Origin: Liquidambar formosana
Lineage: Eukaryota; Streptophyta; Magnoliopsida; Saxifragales; Altingiaceae
Reading direction: 5' to 3'
Length of the DNA: 64,000 nucleotides
NCBI GenBank assembly: GCA_039720395.1
Contig: CM077826.1
Coordinates: 32,174,810 to 32,238,809, forward strand
A model generated the notes under the pieces. The model had not been told where the DNA came from and searched no databases. It saw only the letters and a program-made list of their open reading frames with translations. Positions 1 to 10,281 of this stretch are shown one piece after another. Numbering within the stretch: the first letter of the stretch is position 1; each line of letters starts with the position of its first letter. The position numbers were made by a program, and so were the translations under genes.

Positions 1-47
1 TATGCTACTTGAATGAAACAGTTCTGATTCTGTTTGGTGCGTTTCAG

Positions 48-3000
48 GATGCGTTGCTCCAGAAACTTCTTAGTGATAATTATTTATCAGAAGAGGAAAG
101 GTTAGTAGAAGATTTTATGCTTCCATATATTTCTTGGTGAGGTAAATAGGTGATCATTATATAATTGATCTTATAGGCTTATGTTATGTGAAGAATCAAG
201 AAATGCATTAATCATTTTAAAAAGTTAAAACAAAATTTAAGTGAAAGGAATTAGTTGCTAGTCTCGATAGCTGAACTGGGATGTAGTAGGCCGAAGCAGT
301 TTTATGCCTTTTGCTCATGTGAATATTTCATAGAATAGTATGATACGTATCTGTTTTTTCCTATTATAATTTTGGGCTCTTTGGTTTTTAGGACCAAATG
401 TCTTAAAGAATTTTAAGTCAACTCAATGAGGCCTTTACCCCATCTGCATGGGGTCTGCTACATGTGTCCTTTTCCATCATTCAACTCTATCAAGGGCCGT
501 ATCCTCTGAAATTCCCTGGCACACACATATCCCTTCCTATCACCTCTAACTGCGTTATTTTAGGCCTTCTTTTTTTCCTTTCGAGACCTTCAACTCAAAT
601 CAAGTTACCTTTTCGTACTAGTGCATTCCTAGGTTTTCAGTTGCAAATGACCAAACACCTTAGATGATTTTTCCTCATCCTGTTGTTACTGCTCCTACCT
701 TCTTACAAATGCATTCATCTCTTAATTATATCTTTCCTTGTAAGACCACATATCTATCTTAACATTATAATTTGAACATGTTCTTTCTTAATTGCTCAAC
801 ATTAGCAAGGTCTTATAGCTATCTTCGTAAAATTTTGCCTTTAACTTGATAGATATTCTATTGTCACACAGTATTCTCGATGCACTTCTCCACTTTATCC
901 ATCCTGCTTTTATTCTGTGGGCAATGCCTTCTCCACTCTCTCCATCGTATGGATAATGGATCCAAGATATCAAAAATGGTCGCTTTAGGTATTTCTTGGC
1001 CATCAATTTGTATCTCTGTCGTTGTCCTACTTAACCTAAACCTTTAGATCATAGGTGGTCTCTCCATAATTTTAATGTAGAAACTATCCCTGTTCTTGAT
1101 TCACCACTAATACTATATTGTCAGCAAATTATATACTCCATGAAACATCATGAATATGACTAGTTAGTTAACCTACTTAACCATAAGTAGAAAGATAAGG
1201 AGTCAATGCTGATCTGTGATGTAAGCCCATATTTATTGGGAATTCAATTGTGTCTCCTCTGGTCGTGAATACTAGTTAGGTCTCTATCATAGATGTCCTT
1301 AATTATATCAATATATCTAACAGATAGTCCTTTACTTTCTAATACCCACCAAATATTCCCTTGGAATCTATGCTTTTTCTAAGTCAATATTAAAGAATTT
1401 TCTATAAGAAAATTTATCCATCTTTTAGGGCCACTTCGAAGAAATTTATCCCTCTCAAATACATAGGTAGTCCAGCAACCACACTATATGCAGTTACAAT
1501 TCCAATGAACTCCAAAGTACATCCAAATTAAACTTATTTAATTTTAATGGGCCATTAACCCATTCAATCCAAAACATAAGGGTCATCAAACCATATTATT
1601 AATGGTTATCCACCCATCAAACCTCTTGTCTTATTAATCTTTGGATAGCTTTATGAATAATGTACTGCACTTCAGATGAAACCTCTTTGATGACTATCAA
1701 CCTCATGGCTGAAGTTGACTTCAATTCATAAAGGATCATAGGTTCCACAACAAAACTTGATCCATAAAGAAATCAATTTCTTTTGTGTTTGTTAGAACAA
1801 TGGTCACGTGAGGATACCATAACCTTAAAATCATACAAAAATGAAAAAGAACCCCCAAAGCCAACAATACCAACCCAAAAACAAAAACCATCCATTAGTG
1901 TCACCAAGTTCTAGAAAATCCATAAACTATATTAAAAAAATATATATAAAAATAGAAAAAAGGATATCAAATGAAAGGAAAAATCTACAACCACCATACC
2001 CTCGGCATTGTCGGCTGGAGTTTTGGCGGGTGAAACTTGAAGCAAAGGTGTAAAGCACATGCAATACTTACCTTGTTCAATATCTATAATTATTCTGTTT
2101 ATTCTTAATCAATTATTTTATGTAGAAAATCCATGTAAACAATGATGTTCACGAACATCAAATAGAACATAGAAGATTTTATTAAAAAAAAGGTTTGTTT
2201 AGTTAAAAGGACCATTCAAACGATGTTCATGAACATAGGAAAGGCATGATGAAAATCATTACGGTTTTACAGTGCAAATATGATGTTTGAGATCATCATT
2301 CAAAGATTAGAATTTTCAGATAAAGAGATTATGTTGATTTCAAAAAGGGCCATGTAAACAAGAAGCTCATCTCACCTCATATAATGAGTTGAAGAATTTA
2401 GATCTTCAAATTATGTAATGAGATGCTCATCTCACCATCTCCATGATGTGAAGTGTTTGGTAAAGGTCCCTATAACTCACAGAATGCTCTCCATACATCT
2501 TAGTTGTACTCATATGGTGTACCAAGATAACACCTACGGTGCCAAATATCCCTACTTGGTGCAGTCTACTTCCAAAGCCTTGTAAACTTGACATAGTCCA
2601 TTCCAGTTTACCAAACTAGAAGGTAGCTCAACCCTGAAAATTCAATTTAATTTCCTTTTTTTTTTTTCTCTCTGAGCATCATGTACAAAATAGGTTAAAA
2701 ATCATCCTTAACTTGTGCCTTGCTATCTCTTTTTGGATCATTGGAACATCGACAAGAATGTGAACTTGGAAAGGAACACCAAAACTTCCACTTTCCATTC
2801 CAATCTAATCGCCATTCCAATCTAATCGCAAAGAAAGTCTATATTGTGGGACCCCAAATATGAAGGACCTTTGACTGTCTAAACACCTTCAAAAACCATG
2901 TTACCCCCAAAATGCTAAATTTTGATTGTGATTATTGGAACTAGAAGTGAGGAATGTGAAACTGAAAAGGTGTTTGAAATCCCTATACGCCCTGTAGTGT

Positions 3001-3440
3001 TTATAGCAATTGGATGATATGGGAATGTCTTGCTGTATCTGATGCCAGATCTGTATCAAACGATACACTATGAATTTCCATGCTTTTAGGATGTTGCCTG
3101 GTGATACCGATACATATCATTGTTGGATGATACATAATTTTTTAGCCAACAGTTTAAGTTGATAAATGGAGGATTCTTGTTTAAGTGCACTTCTCTAACT
3201 ATCCTCCTAAATGGGAAACTGGAGATTAATGTACATATAATGTTGTTGAGTTGTTTATTGAACAATGCAAATTTAATAAGAATGAAGCTGTCAAACAGCT
3301 AGAGCTTGATTGATTCTATAACTCAAAAAAAATAAATTTGGTTTCTAGTTTTGAAGACCCACTATCTATGATGAAGTTTGTGCATATATTTCTCTCTTTT
3401 TTTTATCTTTTTTGTTTTCAATTTAAAGAATTTAGAGTAT

Positions 3441-3473
<33 letters not shown>

Positions 3474-4399
3474 CCTTTTTGCATAATATTTAAATAGAAG
3501 GTATCTGCACTCAACTTTGTGGAATTATGTTTGAATGAAACTGGTATTTTCGAGTGTGGAGGTTAATATTTTGTCAAATCACATAAGGAATCTGACAAAT
3601 ATCTGCAGGGAGGTTCTTCGGTGGGGTAAGAATGTCAGTTCAGCTAAAACACGGACAATAAAACGTGCTGGTCTTGCAGTTTACAATAGAGCATCTTCAT
3701 TGGAGACACTAGTCAGTTTCTTTGTACCTTATGTTTTTTCTTTTTGAGGTTTTGAGGGAAATGCATTTTCATTAATTCTGGGCTTGGTATATGTGTTTTC
3801 AATATTGTCTATCAACTTTGAAAGGAAGATAACAACCAATTAATGTTATTCTGCATGTCAAGCTGTGCTGGAAGATACTAACAAGCATTTGCATGCTGAT
3901 GCTTCATGTTTTCTTATCACACCCTTATAGAATCAGGATCGCATCATTCCGTCTCCTTTTAGTGCGGAAAAGCAACTCTGACCCAACTGACCATTTTAAT
4001 ACCAGATATCCTGCGTGTGTAGAAATTTCGTATGTAATTCAAGCATTTTACATGACACAATATTAAAGAGTTGAGTCTAATGTTTTGTGGTGTAGTATTC
4101 TTTGAGCCATGCAACATCCCTGTATGGATATTTGCTTGTCTATGTTGATTTATTGGCCAATCTTTCACTTAGATGTGATACATCCCAAAGAATTTACAAG
4201 TCATGATACAGAAGCATGTTTTTGGCTTGGTGTAAGAAATCTAATCTAGTGATGTAAGATTCTGTAGGTTGGTTATCTTTACCTGACAAATGTGCAACGG
4301 TTGGAAGAGGTCATGCTAAAGTTGGGATTCTCGACTGGTGCTTCTACCCAGTTGATCCTGGAGGAAGCAAATAGTAAGTTAACAGTTGCAAATATCTAA
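48..4399 (+). CDS. Mini-ribonuclease III-like protein, 3' exons (5' part outside window)
   Basis: Three exons join in one frame: 48-100, 3609-3711 and 4268-4373, all with AG acceptors and GT donors. They encode about 87 residues. Motifs seen are LSEEER, LRWGKNVSSAKTRT, YNRASSLETLVGYLYL and LEEVMLKLGF. This order matches the C-terminal half of the compact RNase III domain of Mini-III proteins, which in bacteria mature 23S rRNA and in plants act on organellar RNA. The start, transit peptide and first catalytic motif are upstream of the window. The 3' end is unsure: reading through the last donor gives a stop at 4397-4399; splicing to 4581 gives a two-codon tail; a possible exon at 11406 lies beyond a retrotransposon. 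The donor at 3712 (GTCAGT) is weak. The family assignment rests on recalled motif similarity, not a search. Confidence 0.72.
380..1500 (-). mobile_element. Degenerate LINE (non-LTR retrotransposon) fragment, antisense in intron
   Basis: On the minus strand, 788-1006 encodes a peptide with AHRIKAGWIKWRSASRILCD followed by a KLKAKFY motif. This is the typical segment of plant LINE reverse transcriptases just after the catalytic palm, before the C-terminal part. Flanking sequence to about 1500 reads like further decayed RT in the same orientation. Frames are broken throughout, so it is an old remnant. It sits inside the long intron (101-3608) of the Mini-III-like gene. Confidence 0.7.
1501..3480. 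other. Unassigned intron sequence
   Basis: This is the rest of the 3.5-kb Mini-III intron. I see no convincing coding region. A short direct duplication lies near 2797-2828 and a T homopolymer of roughly 30 bases near 3442-3471. Parts may be decayed retroelement. Confidence 0.5.
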
Positions 4400-4589
4400 A
4401 TTGTACTTCTGTTTACAGTTTAATGTTGAACATCCTATGTACCCTTTAGTTATGTTGCACCATGTAAAATGATGTTACACGGTAAACCATTTTATGAGGA
4501 CACACATGGAGCATTGATTGGATTATCACACTGGTTCTGTTTCTTGAATTTGTCTTTGAACATATTCTGACTTTATTCAGTGTAGGAAT

Positions 4590-5099
4590 GGCAATGGAGT
4601 TTGTTAATCAGGTAACTCGGTCTGGCCTGCCCTTAATGGGACAGGTTTGGGTTGATTCTAAACAGGTTAGGGGCAGGTTTGGTATTTTATTTGGGGTAAA
4701 GTTGGGTTTTTCCCTTTTTGAAATGGAATTGAGAAGCACAATTCCAAATCCAATGCCCAATTCTGCCTCCCTTTCTTGCTTCCAATTGGGGCCTCAGGGT
4801 TTTTCCCTTTTTCCACTGGCTTAGCTCTGATTGGGCCCTTGTTATCTCTCTATTGTTGCAGTTGTCATTCCAAGAATTATCTTGTTTTAAAATCCATGAA
4901 GTTTTTGGGTTTTATTCTATGAAAACTCAAACTACCATCATGCTGGGTTTTAAATCCGTAAAGCTTTTGTGTTTTATTCCATAAAAAACTCAAATAACCA
5001 TCATGCTTGCAGCATATGAAGATTGATACTTTGTCGATAACAAATTCTTCATTTCCCAAATCGAAGTGGCTTCCAAATCTTACTTTGGAAGGCCAATGA
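4590..5099. repeat. Intergenic stretch with a two-copy tandem repeat (period 62)
   Basis: A unit starting with AATCC(A/G)T(A/G)AAG and ending in CCATCATGCT occurs at 4891-4952 and again from 4953 to about 5010, with several mismatches. Nothing else recognisable was seen between the Mini-III exons and the retrotransposon. Confidence 0.7.
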
Positions 5100-6039
5100 T
5101 GTAGGACAGCCCTTAAAGTAACAAATAAGGTTGCCTACAATCAAGCGTAGGTGGGCTAGAAGTCTAGAACCTTGTTTTCTTAGGGTTTTGTGAAAAGGAT
5201 TGTGGTATTAGGGGGTTTATGGATAAAATAAGGGATGATTTGGTGAAGGTTTAAGGGTGAATAGGTGGTTAAATCAAAAGAAAAAGGTTCGCTGGAAATT
5301 TTGGACAGGATAGGTACTTTAAGGTTTTTCAATTGTAAAGTATCGAAAGGGAGGGTTAGGGTTTATGGTGAATGGTAGAAATTATAGGTTTGAAATTAAA
5401 ATTAAAGGAAGAGCTGGTTGTAGATTTTAAAAGTGTACAACAAGCTGTAAATTTAAAATAAAGAAGTAAAAGAAGTAGAAGAAAGAGTTTCACCAAGGGT
5501 TTCTAGGAGTCTCACCTAGAAGAAGATCAATGGAGTCTCACCATTAATTAAAGAGAAAGTTGTAGGATATTTCATTCAATTGTTGTAATTGTGTTTACAA
5601 GCCTTGCTTATATAGAGGACTCTTACTTATCAAACAAGGACTCTTTCCTTTCTAAATTCTATTACTTTTCAAACAACGACTACATTTTTCTAAATTGATA
5701 CTCTTACTGAAAATATTCAAAAGGACTCGACTAATTCCTAACAAGGATTGGAGTTGACTCTAACTTATAAACACACGCTTACTAACTCAACTACCAAACA
5801 AACTAAAATTTCTAAATTTCTAAAATACCCCTAAAATTGTAAAATTACTAAAATACCCTTGAAATATGTACTTTTCGTAATTCTTCAAATTCAAGGAGGC
5901 TTGAACTAACATAGTAACATGGTTCAACCTTACACCAATGAGAGATACTCCTCTTCATGTCCCATCCATGGTTGGGTGAATGTTGCATTGGTGGGGCTCA
6001 CATAACCTTTGCAAACCTTTTAAATTGCATCCTGCATCA
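5100..6039 (-). repeat. LTR 1 of TR-GAG retrotransposon (3' LTR in element orientation)
   Basis: This 940-bp copy begins TGTAGGACAGCC and ends GCATCCTGCATCA (TG...CA). It is repeated at 8001-10281 once the insertion there is removed. A purine-rich tract on the minus strand (AACTGGGGGAGAA) directly abuts the inner edge at 6040, as expected for a polypurine tract. The element therefore reads on the minus strand. Confidence 0.88.
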
Positions 6040-6561
6040 TTCTCCCCCAGTTCGAAAGAACTCGACTTCTAGTTTTGAAGTATTGAAGAAGTAAATTCCT
6101 GAGATTTTGATCTTGCATCATCAGCTTAAGAAAATAAGTTTGGAGTTGATATTGCCTCGTCTCCCCTGGAGGAAATAGTGAGGATGTTGCTAAAAGATTA
6201 TCTTTCTAGGCTTCACATTGAATTTGTCGGGAATGACAAAACAATTGGTGTAAGAAGCACATCCATGAATTTATTTGGAACATGAATTGTAGAAGTATGC
6301 CAATTCGCTTTCATATTCTCTAGTTCCGTAATATGTACTCCGAGCTCTTTTTGAATAATAAGATCAGATTTCATCTCTTCAACCTCTTCATTTGCTTTTG
6401 GTATTTCCAACAATGATTGCACTATAAAACCATCGCTACTAATCATATGATGACAAGAACAAGATTTTTCATCGTGCTCTTTATCAAGCTCCTCATCTTT
6501 CACTTTTGGATTACTTTCAAGACATTGGTTTATCAACAAAAATGTCTAGGCCTTTGCTTGG

Positions 6562-6603
6562 ACACTCGGCGACATTGTGATCATGACCATCGCACTCAAA
6601 GCA
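6562..6603 (-). other. CCHC zinc knuckle of Gag
   Basis: The minus strand reads C-FE-C-DGHD-H-NVAE-C, an exact C-x2-C-x4-H-x4-C nucleic-acid-binding knuckle. A second, diverged copy (SCCDHG then DDHNVIAC) lies about 290 bp upstream in element orientation, at 6850-6891. The tail of Gag therefore seems to have been duplicated. Confidence 0.8.
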
Positions 6604-7301
6604 TAAAGGAGTAGTACCACCTGTTTTGCAGCATTATCCATAGGAGATTGGTCTTTCTCATCATCTCTACTAGCCTCATCCGTAGGTTGGTTGCTGCCCC
6701 CACCACTCGTATAGTTAGAATTATTGGATCCCATATTGTATGGAGGAATACAAGCTGTCCAGTTTGAAGAAGATTCCTCAATTGGAGACGTCTAGAAGCT
6801 CGAAACTTGTGTGTTTCTTCAACTTCAATGTTTAGGGCTTTGCTTGAACATGCAATCACATTGTGATCATCTTTACCATGATCGCAACAAGAAGGAACAA
6901 CACCATTCTGTTTTGCCTCATTGCCCATAGAACTTTTGCCATAATTAGCATCTCTAATTGTCACACTGGAAACTTGTCGACTGCTGTCCACATCCTTTGG
7001 ATCATTAGAATTGTTGAAACTAGTAAATTGTGGAGGATTATTTGTTGTTCGGCTTGAGTAACACCCCTCAGCCTGAGATTCCAACCATCTAGAAGACCAA
7101 AAGTTAAGTTCTTCAACTTTGAGGGCAAGTCAATAAACATCATTAAGTTTAAGAGTGTATGTGGCTGCCATCTCAATTTGAATCCCTATTTGAAGCCCAT
7201 CTTTGTAATGGGTAGCAAGTTGAGCTTCATTGTCCCTCACCTGATTTTGAATAATCAACTTATGAAACTCCTCTTTGTATTCTAGAACCTGATTCATTAC
7301 C

Positions 7302-7666
7302 TTATTTAAGAGAAAATATCTTAGTATACAAAGCTTGTTCGTAAACCTTGGGAAGAAATTTTTCTTTCATTTTTGAATTCATCTTGTCCCATGTGTCTAT
7401 GGAAGGTTGGTCAGTTCTATGGAGTTGTTCCTCAACACTATGCCACCATAAATCAGTTTCAGCTTCATAAAATGAACTTTTATATTCTCGGGTACATGGT
7501 TCCACTCAAAGTAATCTTCCATAGACATGAGCCAATCAAAGAACTCATTTGGATTCAACTTTCCATAAAAATCAGCAACTTCGATATGCACCTTTTTTGT
7601 CACATCATAGGGTTGTTCAAATTTTTTGAATCTTTCTACACTCATACCTCTGTGAAATTCTTCCAT
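7302..7666 (-). pseudogene. Retrotransposon Gag domain, frameshifted
   Basis: Two overlapping minus-strand frames together cover the conserved part of a plant retrotransposon capsid protein. The order is an ADFYG/NPNEFFDWL motif, EDYFEW, then a KLKLIYGG segment and W-DKMNSKMKEKFLP. The change of frame lies near 7400-7505. Gag proteins form the particle that packages element RNA. The break means no intact Gag can be made from this copy. Confidence 0.75.
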
Positions 7667-8169
7667 ATGTCTCTTGCATGATTTCCAATGGTGAAAGCAA
7701 AATTACCTTATTCATCATGCGGTCTCATTATAAATTATCTAATACGATAGCTCTCATCTACATCTTCAATTGACCTTCTACCTTAACCCTTTCTCAGAGG
7801 TCTCACAATCTCATCACGCCGACTATTAATTTTTGCGACTTCTTTTCCATGTGATTTTAATGCAGCCAACATCTCTTCCAATTGCACCAAATTAGCCCCT
7901 TGGTTATGATAATATTGTTGGAACTTATGTTCACATAAACTTCCACTCCTTGGTTGCATGCACTTTGAGCCAAGAAATTTTGCTCTGATTCCAAAATTGA
8001 TGTAAGACAGCCATTAAAAGTAGAGAATAGGGTTGCCTACAATCAAGCGTAGGTGGGTTTGAACCTTGTTTTCTTTAGGTTTTGTGAAAGGGGTGGTAGT
8101 ATTAGGGTTTATGGATGGAATAAGGGTTGATTTAGTGAAAGTTTTAAGGTGAATATGGGGTGAAATCAA

Positions 8170-9487
8170 CATGGTACAAAGTCTCGGTCTCGGTCATTGT
8201 CGCATTTCGGTCTCGATCATCTCGGTCTCGCCCATCTCGTCGTATTTTGGGTGAAGACTACTAATATGGTAAAAAACATCAAACAAGTGCTAATGTGTTA
8301 CCATAACTTGAAAATACACTTTTATAAAAAGACCCCGTAATTGGATTTAAGATACCCATTACTATTTAAATGTAAATAAATAAAATTGAAAATTTATGAG
8401 TTCTAAATACCTATTTTTTGATCAGTTATACATACATATTATATACATACATCCACATTATTTCTTTTTAAAATTTTTATTATGATTTTTAATATGCATT
8501 TTTTTTTTCCTTTTTGAAATTAAAAAGGGATGGTTCTTAGATATTACCATGTTGAAATAAAATTATAAATGGTTTATGATAATTTATAGACGTAGATTAT
8601 AAATAATGTATTATAACTTTTTAAAAGGGAATTTTTGTTAATTGAGAAAAATACGAATTTTTTTTTAAATACCAAATTTATCGGGTAGTCTTTATAAATG
8701 AAATAGATTAATATAACATATTATAATTTTTTTAAAGGGATGAATTGTTAATTAAGAGTTTGGTAGAAAAAATCTTTACTAAAGATAATAAAACAAGAGG
8801 GCTAAAGTGTAATATATACAAATATATGTATATTAAAACACTAAACCATGCGTCCTTACCCTTATCTTCAAAAGTGTTACCACTTACCCCTTTAGCAACA
8901 AAATTTCTCAACCTAGCATCACGGTCAACACAACAATAGAATAAGGGAGAATCAAAAAAGCTTTCTTAGGTTGGGGAGGGGGGGGGGGGGGGGGGTAGAG
9001 AGAGAGAGAGAAGAAGAAGAAGAAGAAGGTTCAACAACTCAGTTAGATAGTGGCGTCACAAACCCAATCAACAACCGATGAAGCCATTAACCCAATCGAC
9101 ACTTTATCCAGTCGTCACTTTTGTAGTTTCGTGAATGGGTGTTGTGAGTAACTTGTGATGTTGTCTGCAAGCTGGTATGAGAGATAAGGAGAGAAGTGAA
9201 GCTAGCGATTTTCTGGAAGTAAGTCATAATCAAAGGTTAAATCTTTTACATTTCTTGTGCGAATGGCGTTTTTTGAGTCAAAGAAGTAAATCTCGCTCAA
9301 GATTGATGAGAACCCGTCCAAGATGAATTGAACCAACGAGATCTCATCCATAACATATCGTATTGGGCGAGATCTCACCCATCTCCTTGCATATTCTTGT
9401 ACCATTTGGTAATCCCGTCTTGGCCATGGGCGAATCCGAGTTAACCCAATGAGATCTCGTCCATGACGGACGAGACTTTGAACCTTG
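8170..9487. mobile_element. Non-autonomous hAT-like DNA transposon inside LTR 2
   Basis: Comparison with LTR 1 shows a 1318-bp insertion flanked by a perfect 8-bp direct repeat, GAAATCAA (8162-8169 and 9488-9495). The ends form a terminal inverted repeat: CATGGTACAAAGTCTCG at the left, and CAAGGTTCAAAGTCTCG read inward from the right. An 8-bp target duplication with CA-starting ends fits the hAT superfamily. No transposase was seen. GTCTCG repeats fill the subterminal parts, and a G homopolymer with (GA)n and (GAA)n tracts lies at about 8977-9029. Confidence 0.82.
8977..9029. repeat. G homopolymer followed by (GA)n and (GAA)n microsatellite
   Basis: A run of about 20 G is followed by GA dinucleotide and GAA trinucleotide repeats. 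It lies inside the hAT-like element. Such long G runs are also prone to assembly error. Confidence 0.85.
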
Positions 9488-10281
9488 GAAATCAAAAGAA
9501 AAAAATGTTTCATGAAAATTCTGAACAGAATGGGTATTTTAAGGTTTTTCAATAGTAAAGTATGGAAAGGTAGGGTTAGGGTTTATAGTGAATGCTAGGA
9601 ATTATTGGGTTGAAATTAAAATTAAAGGAAGGGCTGGTTGTGGATTTTAAAAGTGTACAGCAAGTTGTGGATTCAAAATAAAGAAGAAAAAGAAGTAGAT
9701 GAAGAAGAAGATAAACCTTGGACTCTTACCAAGAGTTTCTAGGAGTCTCACGTAGGGTTTTTAGGAGTCTTACCTAGAGGAAAATCAATGGAGTCTCATC
9801 ATTAATTAAAGCAAAAGTTGTAGACTATTTCATTAATTAATTGTTGTAATTGTGTTTACAAGCCTTGCTTATAGAAGGACTCTAACTTGTTAAAAAGGAC
9901 TTTTACTTTCTAAATTCTATTACTTGTCATACTTCTACTTTCTAAATTGATACTCTTACTAGAAACATTTAAAAGGACTCAACTAATTCTTAACAATGAT
10001 AGGAATTGACTCTAACTTATAATCACATGCTTACTAACTCGACTACCAAACAAACCAAAGTCTGTAAATTACTAAAATACCCCTAAAACTGTAAAATTAC
10101 TAAAAATATCCCTAAAATATGAACTTTTCGTGATTCTTCAAATTCAAGGAGGCTTGAACCAACATGGTTCAACCTTACACCCATGAGAGATACTCCTCTT
10201 CATGTGCCACCAATGGTTGGGTGATTGTTGCATTGGTGGGGCCCACAACTTTTGCAAATCTTTTAAATTTCATCCACATCA

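Larger units (their letters stand above)
6040..8000 (-). mobile_element. Internal region of a gag-only LTR retrotransposon (TR-GAG type), decayed
   Basis: The 1.96-kb internal region lies between two matching LTRs. Next to LTR 2 the minus strand reads TTTGGAATCAGAGC, one base from the usual initiator-tRNA-Met primer site TGGTATCAGAGC. Minus-strand frames encode Gag only: 7397-7666 has KKVHIEVADFYGKLNP and WLMSMEDYFEW, typical of the plant Ty3-type gag domain. It continues in another frame at 7302-7505 (DKMNSKMKEKFLP). A CCHC zinc knuckle (C-x2-C-x4-H-x4-C) is readable at 6562-6603. No protease, reverse transcriptase, RNase H or integrase is present, and there is no room for them. Gag itself is broken by frameshifts. 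TR-GAG elements are known as non-autonomous plant LTR elements that keep gag. Confidence 0.82.
8001..10281 (-). repeat. LTR 2 of TR-GAG retrotransposon, interrupted by a DNA transposon
   Basis: It starts TGTAAGACAGCC and ends CATCCACATCA, matching LTR 1 along its length apart from a 1.3-kb insertion (8170-9487 plus one duplicated target). Without the insertion it is about 955 bp, against 940 bp for LTR 1. The two LTRs differ at many positions, so the element is not recent. Confidence 0.88.
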
